The notes under the pieces were generated by a model that worked only from the letters and a program-made list of their open reading frames with translations, had not been told where the DNA came from and did not search any database. The position numbers and the translations under genes were made by a program. Positions 7,484 to 15,221 of a DNA stretch of 24,848 nucleotides are shown piece after piece (within the stretch, counting starts at the first letter, position 1; each line of letters starts with the position of its first letter). The stretch lies in assembly GCA_027011725.1 (NCBI GenBank), contig JALUZQ010000152.1:1-24848 (forward strand), given 5' to 3'. This stretch comes from Sulfurimonas sp. Its GTDB lineage: Bacteria; Campylobacterota; Campylobacteria; Campylobacterales; Sulfurimonadaceae.

Positions 7484-8429
7484 GATAAAATTTCTGAGTG
7501 CATTGATATTTGTGCTTTCATTACTTTTGGCATTCTATTCAAAGCATATAGCACAGGAAAATGATGCTAATCTCAATCTGCTTAAAGTTATAAATGAACA
7601 AAAGGCTTTCACCCAAGAGATATCAAAAAATATATTTTATATCTATAATAATAAGCATGCTTCTACGAAACAACTCAATGAATCAATAGCCGCTTTTGTC
7701 GAAAACGTAAACCATAAAGAAGAGATACTTGGTGAACTGGATGATGAACAGATACGTAAACAGACAGAAAAAATTATTCGTTTGTGGAACAAATTTTATC
7801 TACTTGTTCAAAAATTTCGAGATGTAAGTAAAGTACATAATGGTTATACGAATATTATTCAAGAAAAACTTGTTAGTGATATATACAATGCAAACTTAGA
7901 TCTTGTTGTTGCGTTTGATAAACTTATTTTGATGCATAAAAAGTATTATGATGCCTTGAAAAGTAGAGATAAAACAATACAGATTGCTCTATTTGTTGTC
8001 TTACTTTTACTGCTTGTCTATCTTTTTACACAGCTTAAAGGTCTCCTTCTCTTTGTTCAAAAGTTTTTGCACACATCTAAAAATATTATTCGAAAATCGA
8101 CCGTGCAGGGCGTGAAACCTATTGAAGTAGAAGCAAATGTAGCAGATGTCTCTGAAGCACTCAATGACTTTAACTATTTGATTTCAAAAATTGATAGATC
8201 TATTGATACTTCTTCGAATGCCATTGAAAAAAGTGTAGAGTCTTTAGAAGATATAGAAAAGAACATTGAAGATTTGATTGAATTGATTTCAATAATGCAA
8301 GAGGGCGAGTCTTTGGATAAAGAGCTCATTAAAAAAGAGGATATTCTCATAGAAACACTCGATGAGCTCAGTTTGAGTGCACAGAGACTGCAAAATCTTA
8401 AAAAAGAGCTACAAAACTTTAAAAAATAA
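7476..8429 (+). CDS. Two-TM membrane protein with periplasmic domain and cytoplasmic coiled coil
   Basis: A 317-residue protein with TM1 at about 5-23, a mostly helical periplasmic domain at about 24-166, TM2 at about 168-187, and a cytoplasmic tail at about 188-317 rich in E, K, L and I that should form coiled coils. The topology is that of a sensor (histidine kinase or chemoreceptor), but I see no HAMP, kinase, methyl-accepting or GGDEF output domain. The segment NEQKAFTQEISKNIF faintly recalls the PilJ/NarX-type helical sensor domain; this is a weak hint only. The gene overlaps the regulator gene (ATGGATAA), so they are coupled. It may sense a signal and act through the regulator or another partner; this is inference. 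Confidence 0.85.
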   Translation: MDKIKFLSALIFVLSLLLAFYSKHIAQENDANLNLLKVINEQKAFTQEISKNIFYIYNNKHASTKQLNESIAAFVENVNHKEEILGELDDEQIRKQTEKIIRLWNKFYLLVQKFRDVSKVHNGYTNIIQEKLVSDIYNANLDLVVAFDKLILMHKKYYDALKSRDKTIQIALFVVLLLLLVYLFTQLKGLLLFVQKFLHTSKNIIRKSTVQGVKPIEVEANVADVSEALNDFNYLISKIDRSIDTSSNAIEKSVESLEDIEKNIEDLIELISIMQEGESLDKELIKKEDILIETLDELSLSAQRLQNLKKELQNFKK

Positions 8430-8442
8430 AATTAATTAAACA

Positions 8443-8486
8443 ATTTGACCTGAGTCAAATTTTTCACGCCATTTGTGTATTATTAT
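8443..8486 (+). promoter_or_regulatory. nosZ promoter with perfect FNR/DNR-type palindrome
   Basis: ATTTGAC-CTGA-GTCAAAT (8443-8460) is a perfect inverted repeat with 7-bp arms whose core TTGAC-N4-GTCAA is the FNR/DNR class of site. The core ends 22 bp before TATTAT (8481-8486), so its centre is at about -41.5 from a start near 8493. This is the strongest of the four sites in the window and would make nosZ directly dependent on a Crp/Fnr-type activator. Confidence 0.75.
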
Positions 8487-8496
8487 TTTTCTATCA

Positions 8497-8514
8497 TTTG
8501 AGAAAATTCTCAAA
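8497..8514 (+). promoter_or_regulatory. Hairpin at the 5' end of the nosZ leader
   Basis: TTTGAGAA-AA-TTCTCAAA is a perfect 8-bp-arm inverted repeat beginning about 4 nt after the predicted nosZ start point and ending before the ribosome site (AAGGAG 8523-8528). As RNA it would be a 5'-terminal stem-loop, a position known to protect messages from decay. It could instead be a second operator. Confidence 0.45.
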
Positions 8515-8534
8515 ATGAAATGAAGGAGAATAAA

Positions 8535-11135
8535 ATGGCTACTCATTTAAGTAAGCTGCTTTCACTTGTTGTAAGTACCTCTATAGCTGCTACAGTTGCG
8601 TCTGCTGCTATAGGCGGAGAGTTACAAAAAGTTATGAAGGCAAGGGGGTTAACAGAAAAAGATGTTATTCATGCTGCTAAAACATATACACCAAGTGGTG
8701 GCAGGGATGAATTCATCGTTTTTAGTTCAGGTGGACAGTCTGGACAGATGATTGTCTATGGTGTTCCAACTATGAGAATCTTAAAGTATATCGCTGTATT
8801 TACGCCAGAACCATGGCAAGGGTACGGATATGATGAAGATTCAAAGAAGGTTTTAAGACAGGGGAATATCCGCGGTCGTGAGATTAACTGGGGAGATACT
8901 CACCATCCGGCACTTTCAGAAAAAGACGGAAAGTATGATGGTAAATGGCTCGTAATTAATGACAAGGCAAATCCTCGTGTTGCAGTTATTGACCTAAAAG
9001 ATTTTGAGACAAAGCAGATTGTTGTGAATCCTGTTTTTAAATCTGAGCATGGTGGAGCATTTTTTACACCAAATTCAGAATATATTTTAGAAGCATCTCA
9101 GTATGCTGCACCGTTTGATAATAACTATCATCCAATCGAGGAGTATAAAGAGACATACCGTGGGGGTGTGACACTTTGGAAATTTGATTCAAAAATTGGT
9201 CGTATTAAACCAAAGGACTCTTTTGTTCTTGAACTGCCTCCATATATGCAGGATTTAAGTGATGCTGGTAAAGGTGCTTCTTATGGATGGGGCTTTACAA
9301 ACTCATTTAACTCTGAAATGTACACAGGTGGTATAGAAGTTGGTATGCCTCCGTTTGAAGCAGGTTGTTCAAGAAATGATACTGACTTTTTACATGTATA
9401 CAACTGGAAGAAATTAGCGCAGCTCGCTAAAAATAAGAAAAACTATAAAATGATCAATGGTATCAGAGTAATTCCTATGAGCGTGGCTGTAAAAAATGAT
9501 GCACTCTTTTTGATTCCTGAACCAAAATCACCACATGGTGTGGATGTTTCTCCTGATGGTGAGTACATTACGGTTTGTGGAAAACTCGATACACACGCTT
9601 CAGTCTATAAATGGAGTAAAATCAAAAAGTTAATTAAAAATCATGAGTATGCAGGAAAAGATCCATATGGGATTCCTATTTTAGATATGAAGAAAGCTCT
9701 TCATGGTCAGGTAGAGCTAGGTCTTGGGCCACTGCATAACCAATACTCTAATGTTGATGGTGAGATATACACGTCACTTTATGTTGATTCTCAAATTGTA
9801 AAATGGAACTATAAAAAATTGAAAGTTCTTGATAAAGTAAATGTACACTACAATGTTGGTCACTTATGTGGTATGGAAGGAAAATCTGCTGATCCTCAAG
9901 GAAAATACATTATCTCTTTGAACAAATTAGCAATTGACAGATTTGATCCTGTTGGTCCACTGCATCCACAAAATCATCAGTTGATCGATGTAAGCGGTAA
10001 AAAAATGGATATGCTTGTTGACATGCCTTTACCTTTAGGTGAACCACATCAAGCAGTTGCTATTCGTGCGAGTAAATTACACCCTGAAGTACGATATAAA
10101 ATGGGTACAAATACTAAAACTGGGAAGCCACATATTGGTAAAACTTTAGCTGGTCAAGAGAGAATTGTTAGAAAAGGTAAAAATGTTTATGTTTATGCAA
10201 CTCTTGTAAGATCTCACATTAATCCTGAGAGAATTACAGTGAATAAAGGGGATACGGTAACTATTTACTTAACAAATCTTGAACGTGCGCAAGATGAGAC
10301 ACATGGTTTTACAGTCGATAACTTTGACATTCATGCTTCACTCGAGCCGGGTGAGACTGCTGAATTGAAATTCAAAGCAGATATTGAGGGTGTTTTCCCT
10401 TACTACTGTACAGAGTTCTGTTCTGCACTTCACTTAGAAATGATGGGTTACATGATGGTTAAAGATCCTAACAAAAAATATGTAAGTGCTCAAAAACTTA
10501 AAATGAAAAAAATGTCTAAAGCGGAATTGAAAGCTGAGTATGACAAAACTGTTGCTGTAAATGCTGCTACAGATGCTGTTATCCAATCAGTTGTGAAGTT
10601 CTTAAAAGCGAATCATTATGAGAAATATCCAACTGTGAAAGCACTTGTTGAAGATGCACTTGATCAGTATGGCAAAATTCCTGAACAGAAAAAATTATCT
10701 GACAAAGCTGTAAAAGCCGGAGATTATGAAAAAGCCGTTCTTTTTGAAAATATGATTTGGCAATACATGGTTAAAACTGCCGATGTTGGTATTCGTGCCA
10801 AAGATTTACTTGTGAAAAAAGTTGCAACGAAACAATCTCCTGCTGCTGAAGCCGGTGAGAGAGCATTTGGTGAAGGTGGATGTGGCGGATGTCATGTTAT
10901 TGGTAAAGTTTCATCTGGTCCAGACTTAACAGGTGTTCTTTTAAGACATGAAAATGCAGAGAAATGGGTAAAAGATTTTATACTTGACCCAGCATCTAAA
11001 TATAACGATCCATATGTGAAAAGTATGATAGATTACTTCAATCTAAAAATGCCTAATCAACATATGAATGAAGAAGAAGTGAAAAACATCATCGAATACC
11101 TTAAATGGGTCGATGAGAATGCGAACTTATTCTAA
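8535..11135 (+). CDS. nosZ: Nitrous-oxide reductase, clade II, with C-terminal cytochrome c domain
   Basis: An 866-residue periplasmic enzyme reducing N2O to N2. It has a Sec signal peptide (no twin arginine; likely cut at ASAA), as in clade II enzymes. All seven CuZ histidines can be placed: H123, H124, H172, H334, H401, H443, H505. The cupredoxin CuA site has H590, C625, C629, H633 and M636, with spacing identical to the Pseudomonas stutzeri enzyme. A C-terminal cytochrome c domain carries CGGCH (C783, C786, H787), the fused heme typical of Campylobacterota cNosZ. ATG 8535 was chosen over 8520 because AAGGAG lies 6 nt before it. The gene has its own FNR-type promoter and a hairpin follows it. 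Confidence 0.98.
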   Translation: MATHLSKLLSLVVSTSIAATVASAAIGGELQKVMKARGLTEKDVIHAAKTYTPSGGRDEFIVFSSGGQSGQMIVYGVPTMRILKYIAVFTPEPWQGYGYDEDSKKVLRQGNIRGREINWGDTHHPALSEKDGKYDGKWLVINDKANPRVAVIDLKDFETKQIVVNPVFKSEHGGAFFTPNSEYILEASQYAAPFDNNYHPIEEYKETYRGGVTLWKFDSKIGRIKPKDSFVLELPPYMQDLSDAGKGASYGWGFTNSFNSEMYTGGIEVGMPPFEAGCSRNDTDFLHVYNWKKLAQLAKNKKNYKMINGIRVIPMSVAVKNDALFLIPEPKSPHGVDVSPDGEYITVCGKLDTHASVYKWSKIKKLIKNHEYAGKDPYGIPILDMKKALHGQVELGLGPLHNQYSNVDGEIYTSLYVDSQIVKWNYKKLKVLDKVNVHYNVGHLCGMEGKSADPQGKYIISLNKLAIDRFDPVGPLHPQNHQLIDVSGKKMDMLVDMPLPLGEPHQAVAIRASKLHPEVRYKMGTNTKTGKPHIGKTLAGQERIVRKGKNVYVYATLVRSHINPERITVNKGDTVTIYLTNLERAQDETHGFTVDNFDIHASLEPGETAELKFKADIEGVFPYYCTEFCSALHLEMMGYMMVKDPNKKYVSAQKLKMKKMSKAELKAEYDKTVAVNAATDAVIQSVVKFLKANHYEKYPTVKALVEDALDQYGKIPEQKKLSDKAVKAGDYEKAVLFENMIWQYMVKTADVGIRAKDLLVKKVATKQSPAAEAGERAFGEGGCGGCHVIGKVSSGPDLTGVLLRHENAEKWVKDFILDPASKYNDPYVKSMIDYFNLKMPNQHMNEEEVKNIIEYLKWVDENANLF

Positions 11136-11156
11136 ACAGAATAGGTACTTATTTCT

Positions 11157-11182
11157 AAGAGTGAAGGGTCTCCTTCACTCTT
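11157..11182 (+). terminator. Strong hairpin between nosZ and nosB
   Basis: AAGAGTGAAGG-GTCT-CCTTCACTCTT is a perfect 11-bp stem with a 4-nt loop, 21 bp after the nosZ stop. No T-run follows (CCCCATTAAAAA), so it may be an inefficient terminator or a 3' stabilising element that lets nosZ message outlast the downstream genes. Confidence 0.65.
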
Positions 11183-11194
11183 CCCCATTAAAAA

Positions 11195-11237
11195 TTGACA
11201 TATATCATTAACTTTTATGTAGCAATTTAGATATAAT
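11195..11237 (+). promoter_or_regulatory. FNR-like box and -10 before nosB
   Basis: TTGAC-ATAT-ATCAT (11195-11208) is followed by 23 bp and then TATAAT at 11232-11237. The spacing is within 1 bp of the nosZ promoter, so this looks like a second class II Crp/Fnr promoter that starts the nosB-to-second-nosD run. The region from there to the nosB start is very AT-rich. Confidence 0.6.
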
Positions 11238-11308
11238 CAAAAAAGTCTATAATTAACTTTATAATTAGTTATAAATAAGTTTTTTAAGAATTCATAGAAG
11301 GACATATC

Positions 11309-12094
11309 ATGCACCCAAGTTTAATGAAAGCTAAAATTTTTGCTTTTTTAGCTTTAATCATACTCACCTTTGCGTTTACACTGCCAATGATTGCGTTTCA
11401 CGGTACACTCAATCAGATTGATGCAGGAAAAGAGAACGAGGTTTCATCATTTAGTAAAACAATCTGGAACCTTTATAATAAAGGCAGATACAAAAGTGTA
11501 ACAACACCGCCAGAAGCACGTAATAATTTAGAGAAGATGATTGACACGGCTTCAGAAATAGGTCCGGCATCTCTGCCAATATGGGCAGTTTCACTCGAAG
11601 CTCCAAACTATCCCAAAGAGGCTTTTCCTGAAGGTATTCCTGTTTATTTTCACTTTGATGGTTACAGTGGTGAAGTTCATGAGATGAATACTATTAACCA
11701 TTATGTCGGAATGGATCCGATGTGGGTAGGTGGACATTTTGAGAGAGCTATAGGGATCTATGCACTTTTGTTTTTGTCTTTAGGAATTATTCTTTTTATC
11801 GCATATGACAACAAATATTTGAACTATATTATGCTTATTCCTGCGGCATTGCCACTTATTTTTATCGCCGATTACTCCTATTGGCTCTATTGGTTTGGGC
11901 ACAATCTCCATGACTGGGGAGCCTTTAAAATCAAACCCTTTATGCCGACGGTATTTGGAGATGGAAAAATTGCTCAATTTACAACGCACTCATACCCGAC
12001 TATAGGGTTTTATGCTCTGCTTGCAGTGAGTATCTTGAGTATTTTGGCATTTTTTGCAAAACAAAAAGCTTTTAAAGAGATGGAAGAAAAATAA
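11309..12094 (+). CDS. nosB: NosB-like membrane protein of the clade II nos cluster
   Basis: A 261-residue integral membrane protein with one N-terminal TM (about 9-30), a periplasmic region of about 110 residues, and three further TMs in the C-terminal half. It contains the aromatic, His-bearing segment DYSYWLYWFGHNLHDWGAF. NosB is the membrane protein encoded just after nosZ in clade II clusters and found almost only there; position, length and topology fit. Its exact role is not known; electron transfer or NosZ maturation at the membrane has been suggested. AGAAGGA precedes the ATG. One base separates its stop from the nosD start. Confidence 0.85.
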   Translation: MHPSLMKAKIFAFLALIILTFAFTLPMIAFHGTLNQIDAGKENEVSSFSKTIWNLYNKGRYKSVTTPPEARNNLEKMIDTASEIGPASLPIWAVSLEAPNYPKEAFPEGIPVYFHFDGYSGEVHEMNTINHYVGMDPMWVGGHFERAIGIYALLFLSLGIILFIAYDNKYLNYIMLIPAALPLIFIADYSYWLYWFGHNLHDWGAFKIKPFMPTVFGDGKIAQFTTHSYPTIGFYALLAVSILSILAFFAKQKAFKEMEEK

Positions 12095-12095
12095 G

Positions 12096-13316
12096 ATGTT
12101 TGTAAGAATATTTGTATCATTTTTGTATTTGTTCATAAGTACGCTTAGTGCAAATATTCTACAAGATGCTATAGATAAGGCACCAGCCGGATCTATTTTA
12201 AAACTTCCAAATGGAGTCTATAAAGGTACTGTTCATATAGACAAAGCACTCTCTATAATAGGAGAGGGAGATAATGTTGTCATTGACGGTGAGAATGAAG
12301 GGACTGTCATTACAAGTAAAGGCTCTTTTGTAACACTGAAAAACCTGACAATCATAAACAGTGGTGATAGACATGAGAAGGTTGATGCTGCTATTTCAAT
12401 GAGTGATGCTTCGCAGTGTGAAATCAGTAACTGTGTCATTAAAAACTGTCTTTTTGGAATAGATCTGCAGATGGTGCATAATTCAATAATTGCTGACAAT
12501 AATATAACATCCAAAGACTTTGAACTTGGTTTACGTGGTGACGGACTTCGTCTTTGGTACTCCAATGACAATATAGTCAGAGGAAACTCTTTAATAAAAT
12601 CACGTGATATGGTTGTTTGGTACTCTCACGGAAATGAAATAATTAATAATTATGGGAGAAATAACCGCTACTCTCTACACTTTATGTACGCTGGAAAAAA
12701 TATTATCAAGAACAACCGATATGAGCTTAATTCTGTAGGAATATTTTTTATGTACTCCCAAGATTCCATCGCGATTGGTAATGTTGTGAAAAGTTCTCAA
12801 GGCGCAACAGGAATGGGAATAGGGCTCAAAGATGTTTCAAATTTCACCATTAAAGATAATACCGTTATCTACTGTGCACAGGGAATGTATATAGATAGAA
12901 GCCCCTTTGAACCAGATACGCATAATTGGATAGAAGGAAACAAGATACTCTATAATGCAGAAGCGATGCATTTTCACTCTGTTAGCGAGCACAATATTAT
13001 TAAAGATAATATCATTATGGGAAATATTGAAGATATTGTAAATGATTCTCGAGGTTCAAAAACCAATGAGAATGAAATTGCGGGGAACTATTGGGACAAG
13101 TATGAAGGTTTTGATAAAAATAGAGACGGCATAGGTGATACTCCGCATAAGGTGTATCAGTACGCGGATCAACTTTGGGTATACAACTCGGATGTGAAGT
13201 TCTTTTATGGTTCACCGGTAATATCGCTGCTCAATTTTCTTGCAAAATTGGCACCTTTTACAAAACCGCTCTTTTTGATGGAAGATCCAAAACCAAAAAT
13301 CAGTAAAGCAATATAA
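12096..13316 (+). CDS. nosD: NosD, periplasmic copper-site maturation protein
   Basis: A 406-residue right-handed beta-helix protein with a Sec signal peptide (cut near TLSA-N). Repeated NxI/NxxxxN rungs of the CASH type run through most of the length. Typical NosD aromatic repeats are visible: GDGLRLWYS, RDMVVWYS, RYSLHFMYA, GIFFMYS and AMHFHS. The conserved C-terminus has GNYWDKYEGFDKNRDGIGD. NosD works with the NosFY ABC transporter to build the CuZ sulfide-copper centre of NosZ. I start at ATG 12096, which has GGAAG 9 nt upstream and gives a proper signal peptide; the longer frame from 12054 would add 14 mostly basic residues inside nosB. Confidence 0.95.
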   Translation: MFVRIFVSFLYLFISTLSANILQDAIDKAPAGSILKLPNGVYKGTVHIDKALSIIGEGDNVVIDGENEGTVITSKGSFVTLKNLTIINSGDRHEKVDAAISMSDASQCEISNCVIKNCLFGIDLQMVHNSIIADNNITSKDFELGLRGDGLRLWYSNDNIVRGNSLIKSRDMVVWYSHGNEIINNYGRNNRYSLHFMYAGKNIIKNNRYELNSVGIFFMYSQDSIAIGNVVKSSQGATGMGIGLKDVSNFTIKDNTVIYCAQGMYIDRSPFEPDTHNWIEGNKILYNAEAMHFHSVSEHNIIKDNIIMGNIEDIVNDSRGSKTNENEIAGNYWDKYEGFDKNRDGIGDTPHKVYQYADQLWVYNSDVKFFYGSPVISLLNFLAKLAPFTKPLFLMEDPKPKISKAI

Positions 13317-13325
13317 AGGACAACT

Positions 13326-14069
13326 ATGGCAAAAAAAGTTAAAACAGACAGAAGAGAATTTATAAAATACTCTACTTTGGGAATACTTGGTTTGGTTTTA
13401 GGAGGGGGTGTAGTATTTAGCCCTTATCCTCTCAAAGCAGAAAATAGACTCAGACCGCCTGGGGCTGTAAATGAAAAAGATTTTTTAGCACTCTGTATCA
13501 AATGCGGACAGTGTTTACAGGTATGTCCTTATCACTCCATCAAGCTTTCAGACATAGCTATGGGACATGGCGTGGGTACACCATATATTGACCCTGTTGA
13601 GAGAGGTTGTTATGCTTGTAGTGCAGTTCCATGTGTTCTTGCCTGTCCAAGCGGAGCCTTAGATCATAGTTGTGAAAAACCTGAAGATATTCATATGGGT
13701 GTGGCTGTTTTGGAATTTCCTGATACCTGCTTGGCAATGAGTAATACTCCTGTTCCTGCAAATTATCTTGATGAAATGAAAAAATTTACGGACTCTGTAA
13801 GGAATGTGACAGAGTTGGAATTACAGTTACTTGATAGAATGAGTGGATATGAAGGCAAAGAGTGTACCTTGTGTGCAGATATCTGCCCGATCCCATCACC
13901 TCTGAGTGCAATTTCTATGGTTAGTGATGCCGGTGGTGGGAAAAAACCGGAAATTTATGATGGCTGCATAGGGTGTGGTGCATGTGAAGAAATTTGTCCG
14001 ACGTCAAAACCGTCTATTGTAATAAAACCAAGAGTTTCGTATGAAGAGTATTACGAACAGCAAACATAA
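13326..14069 (+). CDS. nosG: NosG, NapG-type 4x[4Fe-4S] ferredoxin
   Basis: A 247-residue iron-sulfur protein with a twin-arginine signal (DRREFIKYSTLG followed by a hydrophobic stretch), so it is exported folded to the periplasm. Four cysteine clusters are visible: CIKCGQCLQVCP (from C57), CYACSAVPCVLACP, CTLCADICP and CIGCGACEEICP, enough for four [4Fe-4S] centres. By analogy to the NapGH quinol dehydrogenase, NosG pairs with the membrane protein NosH to pass electrons from menaquinol towards NosC and NosZ. It lies 9 bp after nosD and 10 bp before nosC1. Confidence 0.95.
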   Translation: MAKKVKTDRREFIKYSTLGILGLVLGGGVVFSPYPLKAENRLRPPGAVNEKDFLALCIKCGQCLQVCPYHSIKLSDIAMGHGVGTPYIDPVERGCYACSAVPCVLACPSGALDHSCEKPEDIHMGVAVLEFPDTCLAMSNTPVPANYLDEMKKFTDSVRNVTELELQLLDRMSGYEGKECTLCADICPIPSPLSAISMVSDAGGGKKPEIYDGCIGCGACEEICPTSKPSIVIKPRVSYEEYYEQQT

Positions 14070-14079
14070 GGAAGAGAGT

Positions 14080-14718
14080 ATGAAACAAAGTTATAAAAAG
14101 AGTATTGTTAAGAGTTTGATTATGATTCCTTCACTTATGCTGTTAAGTAGTTTTACGGCGTGTAGTGATTCACAAAAAGAAGAAAACAGCAAGCAAACAT
14201 CGAGCAGTGTGGTAGAGGCTGCTACGCCAAAGATAGAGATAGTGCAAAACCAAGATGCGCATGCCGTTAAAGTTGTATCAAAAGAAAAGGAAAAGACTGA
14301 GGGAAGTTCGTACTATTATGATTACGGTGAAAAAAGCGAATATGACCAAAATGCACAACCTGCGAACAAAGATGCCTCTGTGCGAGTGCGTCCACGAACA
14401 GAGGTGGATGCAAATATGAATATTCGTAGCCCTTATGAAGAGGTGAAGGTTTCAATGTTGGTTCGAAAACTGAGTAAAAATTTTATAGTACGATGTTCAC
14501 CATGTCATAATGACTATGCAAATGGGATTATTGGACCTTCTTTATTAGAGAGAAATTCTGAGTATATTTATCATAAAATTCAGGACTTTAAAACAGGAAA
14601 AAAATCAAATCCTTTAATGACGGACCTTATCAAGATGATGAGTGACGATGAAATAAAAGATATGGCAAATGAGATTTACAGCTTTAATAAAGAGATTAAA
14701 AAGATGAGGAACAGATAA
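14080..14718 (+). CDS. nosC1: NosC1, membrane-linked mono-heme cytochrome c
   Basis: A 212-residue c-type cytochrome. The N-terminus looks like a lipoprotein signal (hydrophobic core, then SSFTAC), although Phe at -3 is not classical. A long, low-complexity, charged linker follows (about 30-125). The heme domain carries CSPCH (C139, C142, H143) and a likely Met axial ligand in NPLMTDL or IKMM. It is clearly homologous to NosC2 in the heme domain. Such cytochromes probably carry electrons from NosGH to the heme of NosZ. ATG 14080 is chosen because GGAAGAG lies just upstream and the signal sequence starts there; the longer frame from 14041 overlaps nosG. Confidence 0.9.
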   Translation: MKQSYKKSIVKSLIMIPSLMLLSSFTACSDSQKEENSKQTSSSVVEAATPKIEIVQNQDAHAVKVVSKEKEKTEGSSYYYDYGEKSEYDQNAQPANKDASVRVRPRTEVDANMNIRSPYEEVKVSMLVRKLSKNFIVRCSPCHNDYANGIIGPSLLERNSEYIYHKIQDFKTGKKSNPLMTDLIKMMSDDEIKDMANEIYSFNKEIKKMRNR

Positions 14719-15212
14719 TGAAAAATATAATCGTAGGATTTTTTGTAATTGTAATTTTTGGCTTGGCAGCATGGACAGCGATGCGCGGTGGTGCATACAA
14801 TGGTGGTGAGCATGGAAAGGTGATTGCTGATATAGGCAATAGAACGGCTACCGCTAAAGATAGTGAACCACAAGAGAAAAGTGACAGAGAAAAAGAGAAT
14901 GAAGCACTTAATGCTTTACGTGAGAAAGCAGGGAATATCAGTGGTTTCAAAGTAAGTGATGAGTATAAAAGTAAGTGTTCGTCTTGTCATGGTGTTGATG
15001 GCAGTGGTATGCAGTATGGGAAAAAACTGATGGGGCCAAAACTCTTTGGTCAAAGTGCAGATGAAATCTATAAAAAACTCGATGATTTTAAATCAGGCAG
15101 AAAAGAAAATATGGTCATGAAGGGTTTATTAATTCATATGACAAAAGAGGATTTGCGTAGATTTGCAGATGAGATAGGTGAGTTTCCAGCGCGAGCAAAA
15201 GCAATGAAATAG
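14718..15212 (+). CDS. nosC2: NosC2, membrane-anchored mono-heme cytochrome c
   Basis: A 164-residue protein with an uncleaved-looking N-terminal TM (about 4-21), a charged linker, and a class I-like heme domain with CSSCH (C87, C90, H91), HGVDGSGMQYG, GPKLFG and a likely Met ligand in NMVMKGLL. The heme domain aligns with that of NosC1 along its whole length (KxxDDFKSGRK against KIQDFKTGKK), so the pair arose by duplication. ATG overlaps the nosC1 TAA by one base (TAATG). Confidence 0.92.
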   Translation: MKNIIVGFFVIVIFGLAAWTAMRGGAYNGGEHGKVIADIGNRTATAKDSEPQEKSDREKENEALNALREKAGNISGFKVSDEYKSKCSSCHGVDGSGMQYGKKLMGPKLFGQSADEIYKKLDDFKSGRKENMVMKGLLIHMTKEDLRRFADEIGEFPARAKAMK

Positions 15213-15221
15213 GATAATATG

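Noticed and set aside
11240..11285. AT-rich inverted repeats after the nosB -10 (around TAATTAACTTTATAATTAGTTAT)
   Set aside because: The pairing is imperfect and is what very AT-rich DNA gives by chance; I could not support a defined element.
14676..14950. Overlapping minus-strand open frames across the nosC1/nosC2 junction
   Set aside because: They lie opposite two clear cytochrome genes and show no ribosome site or domain.
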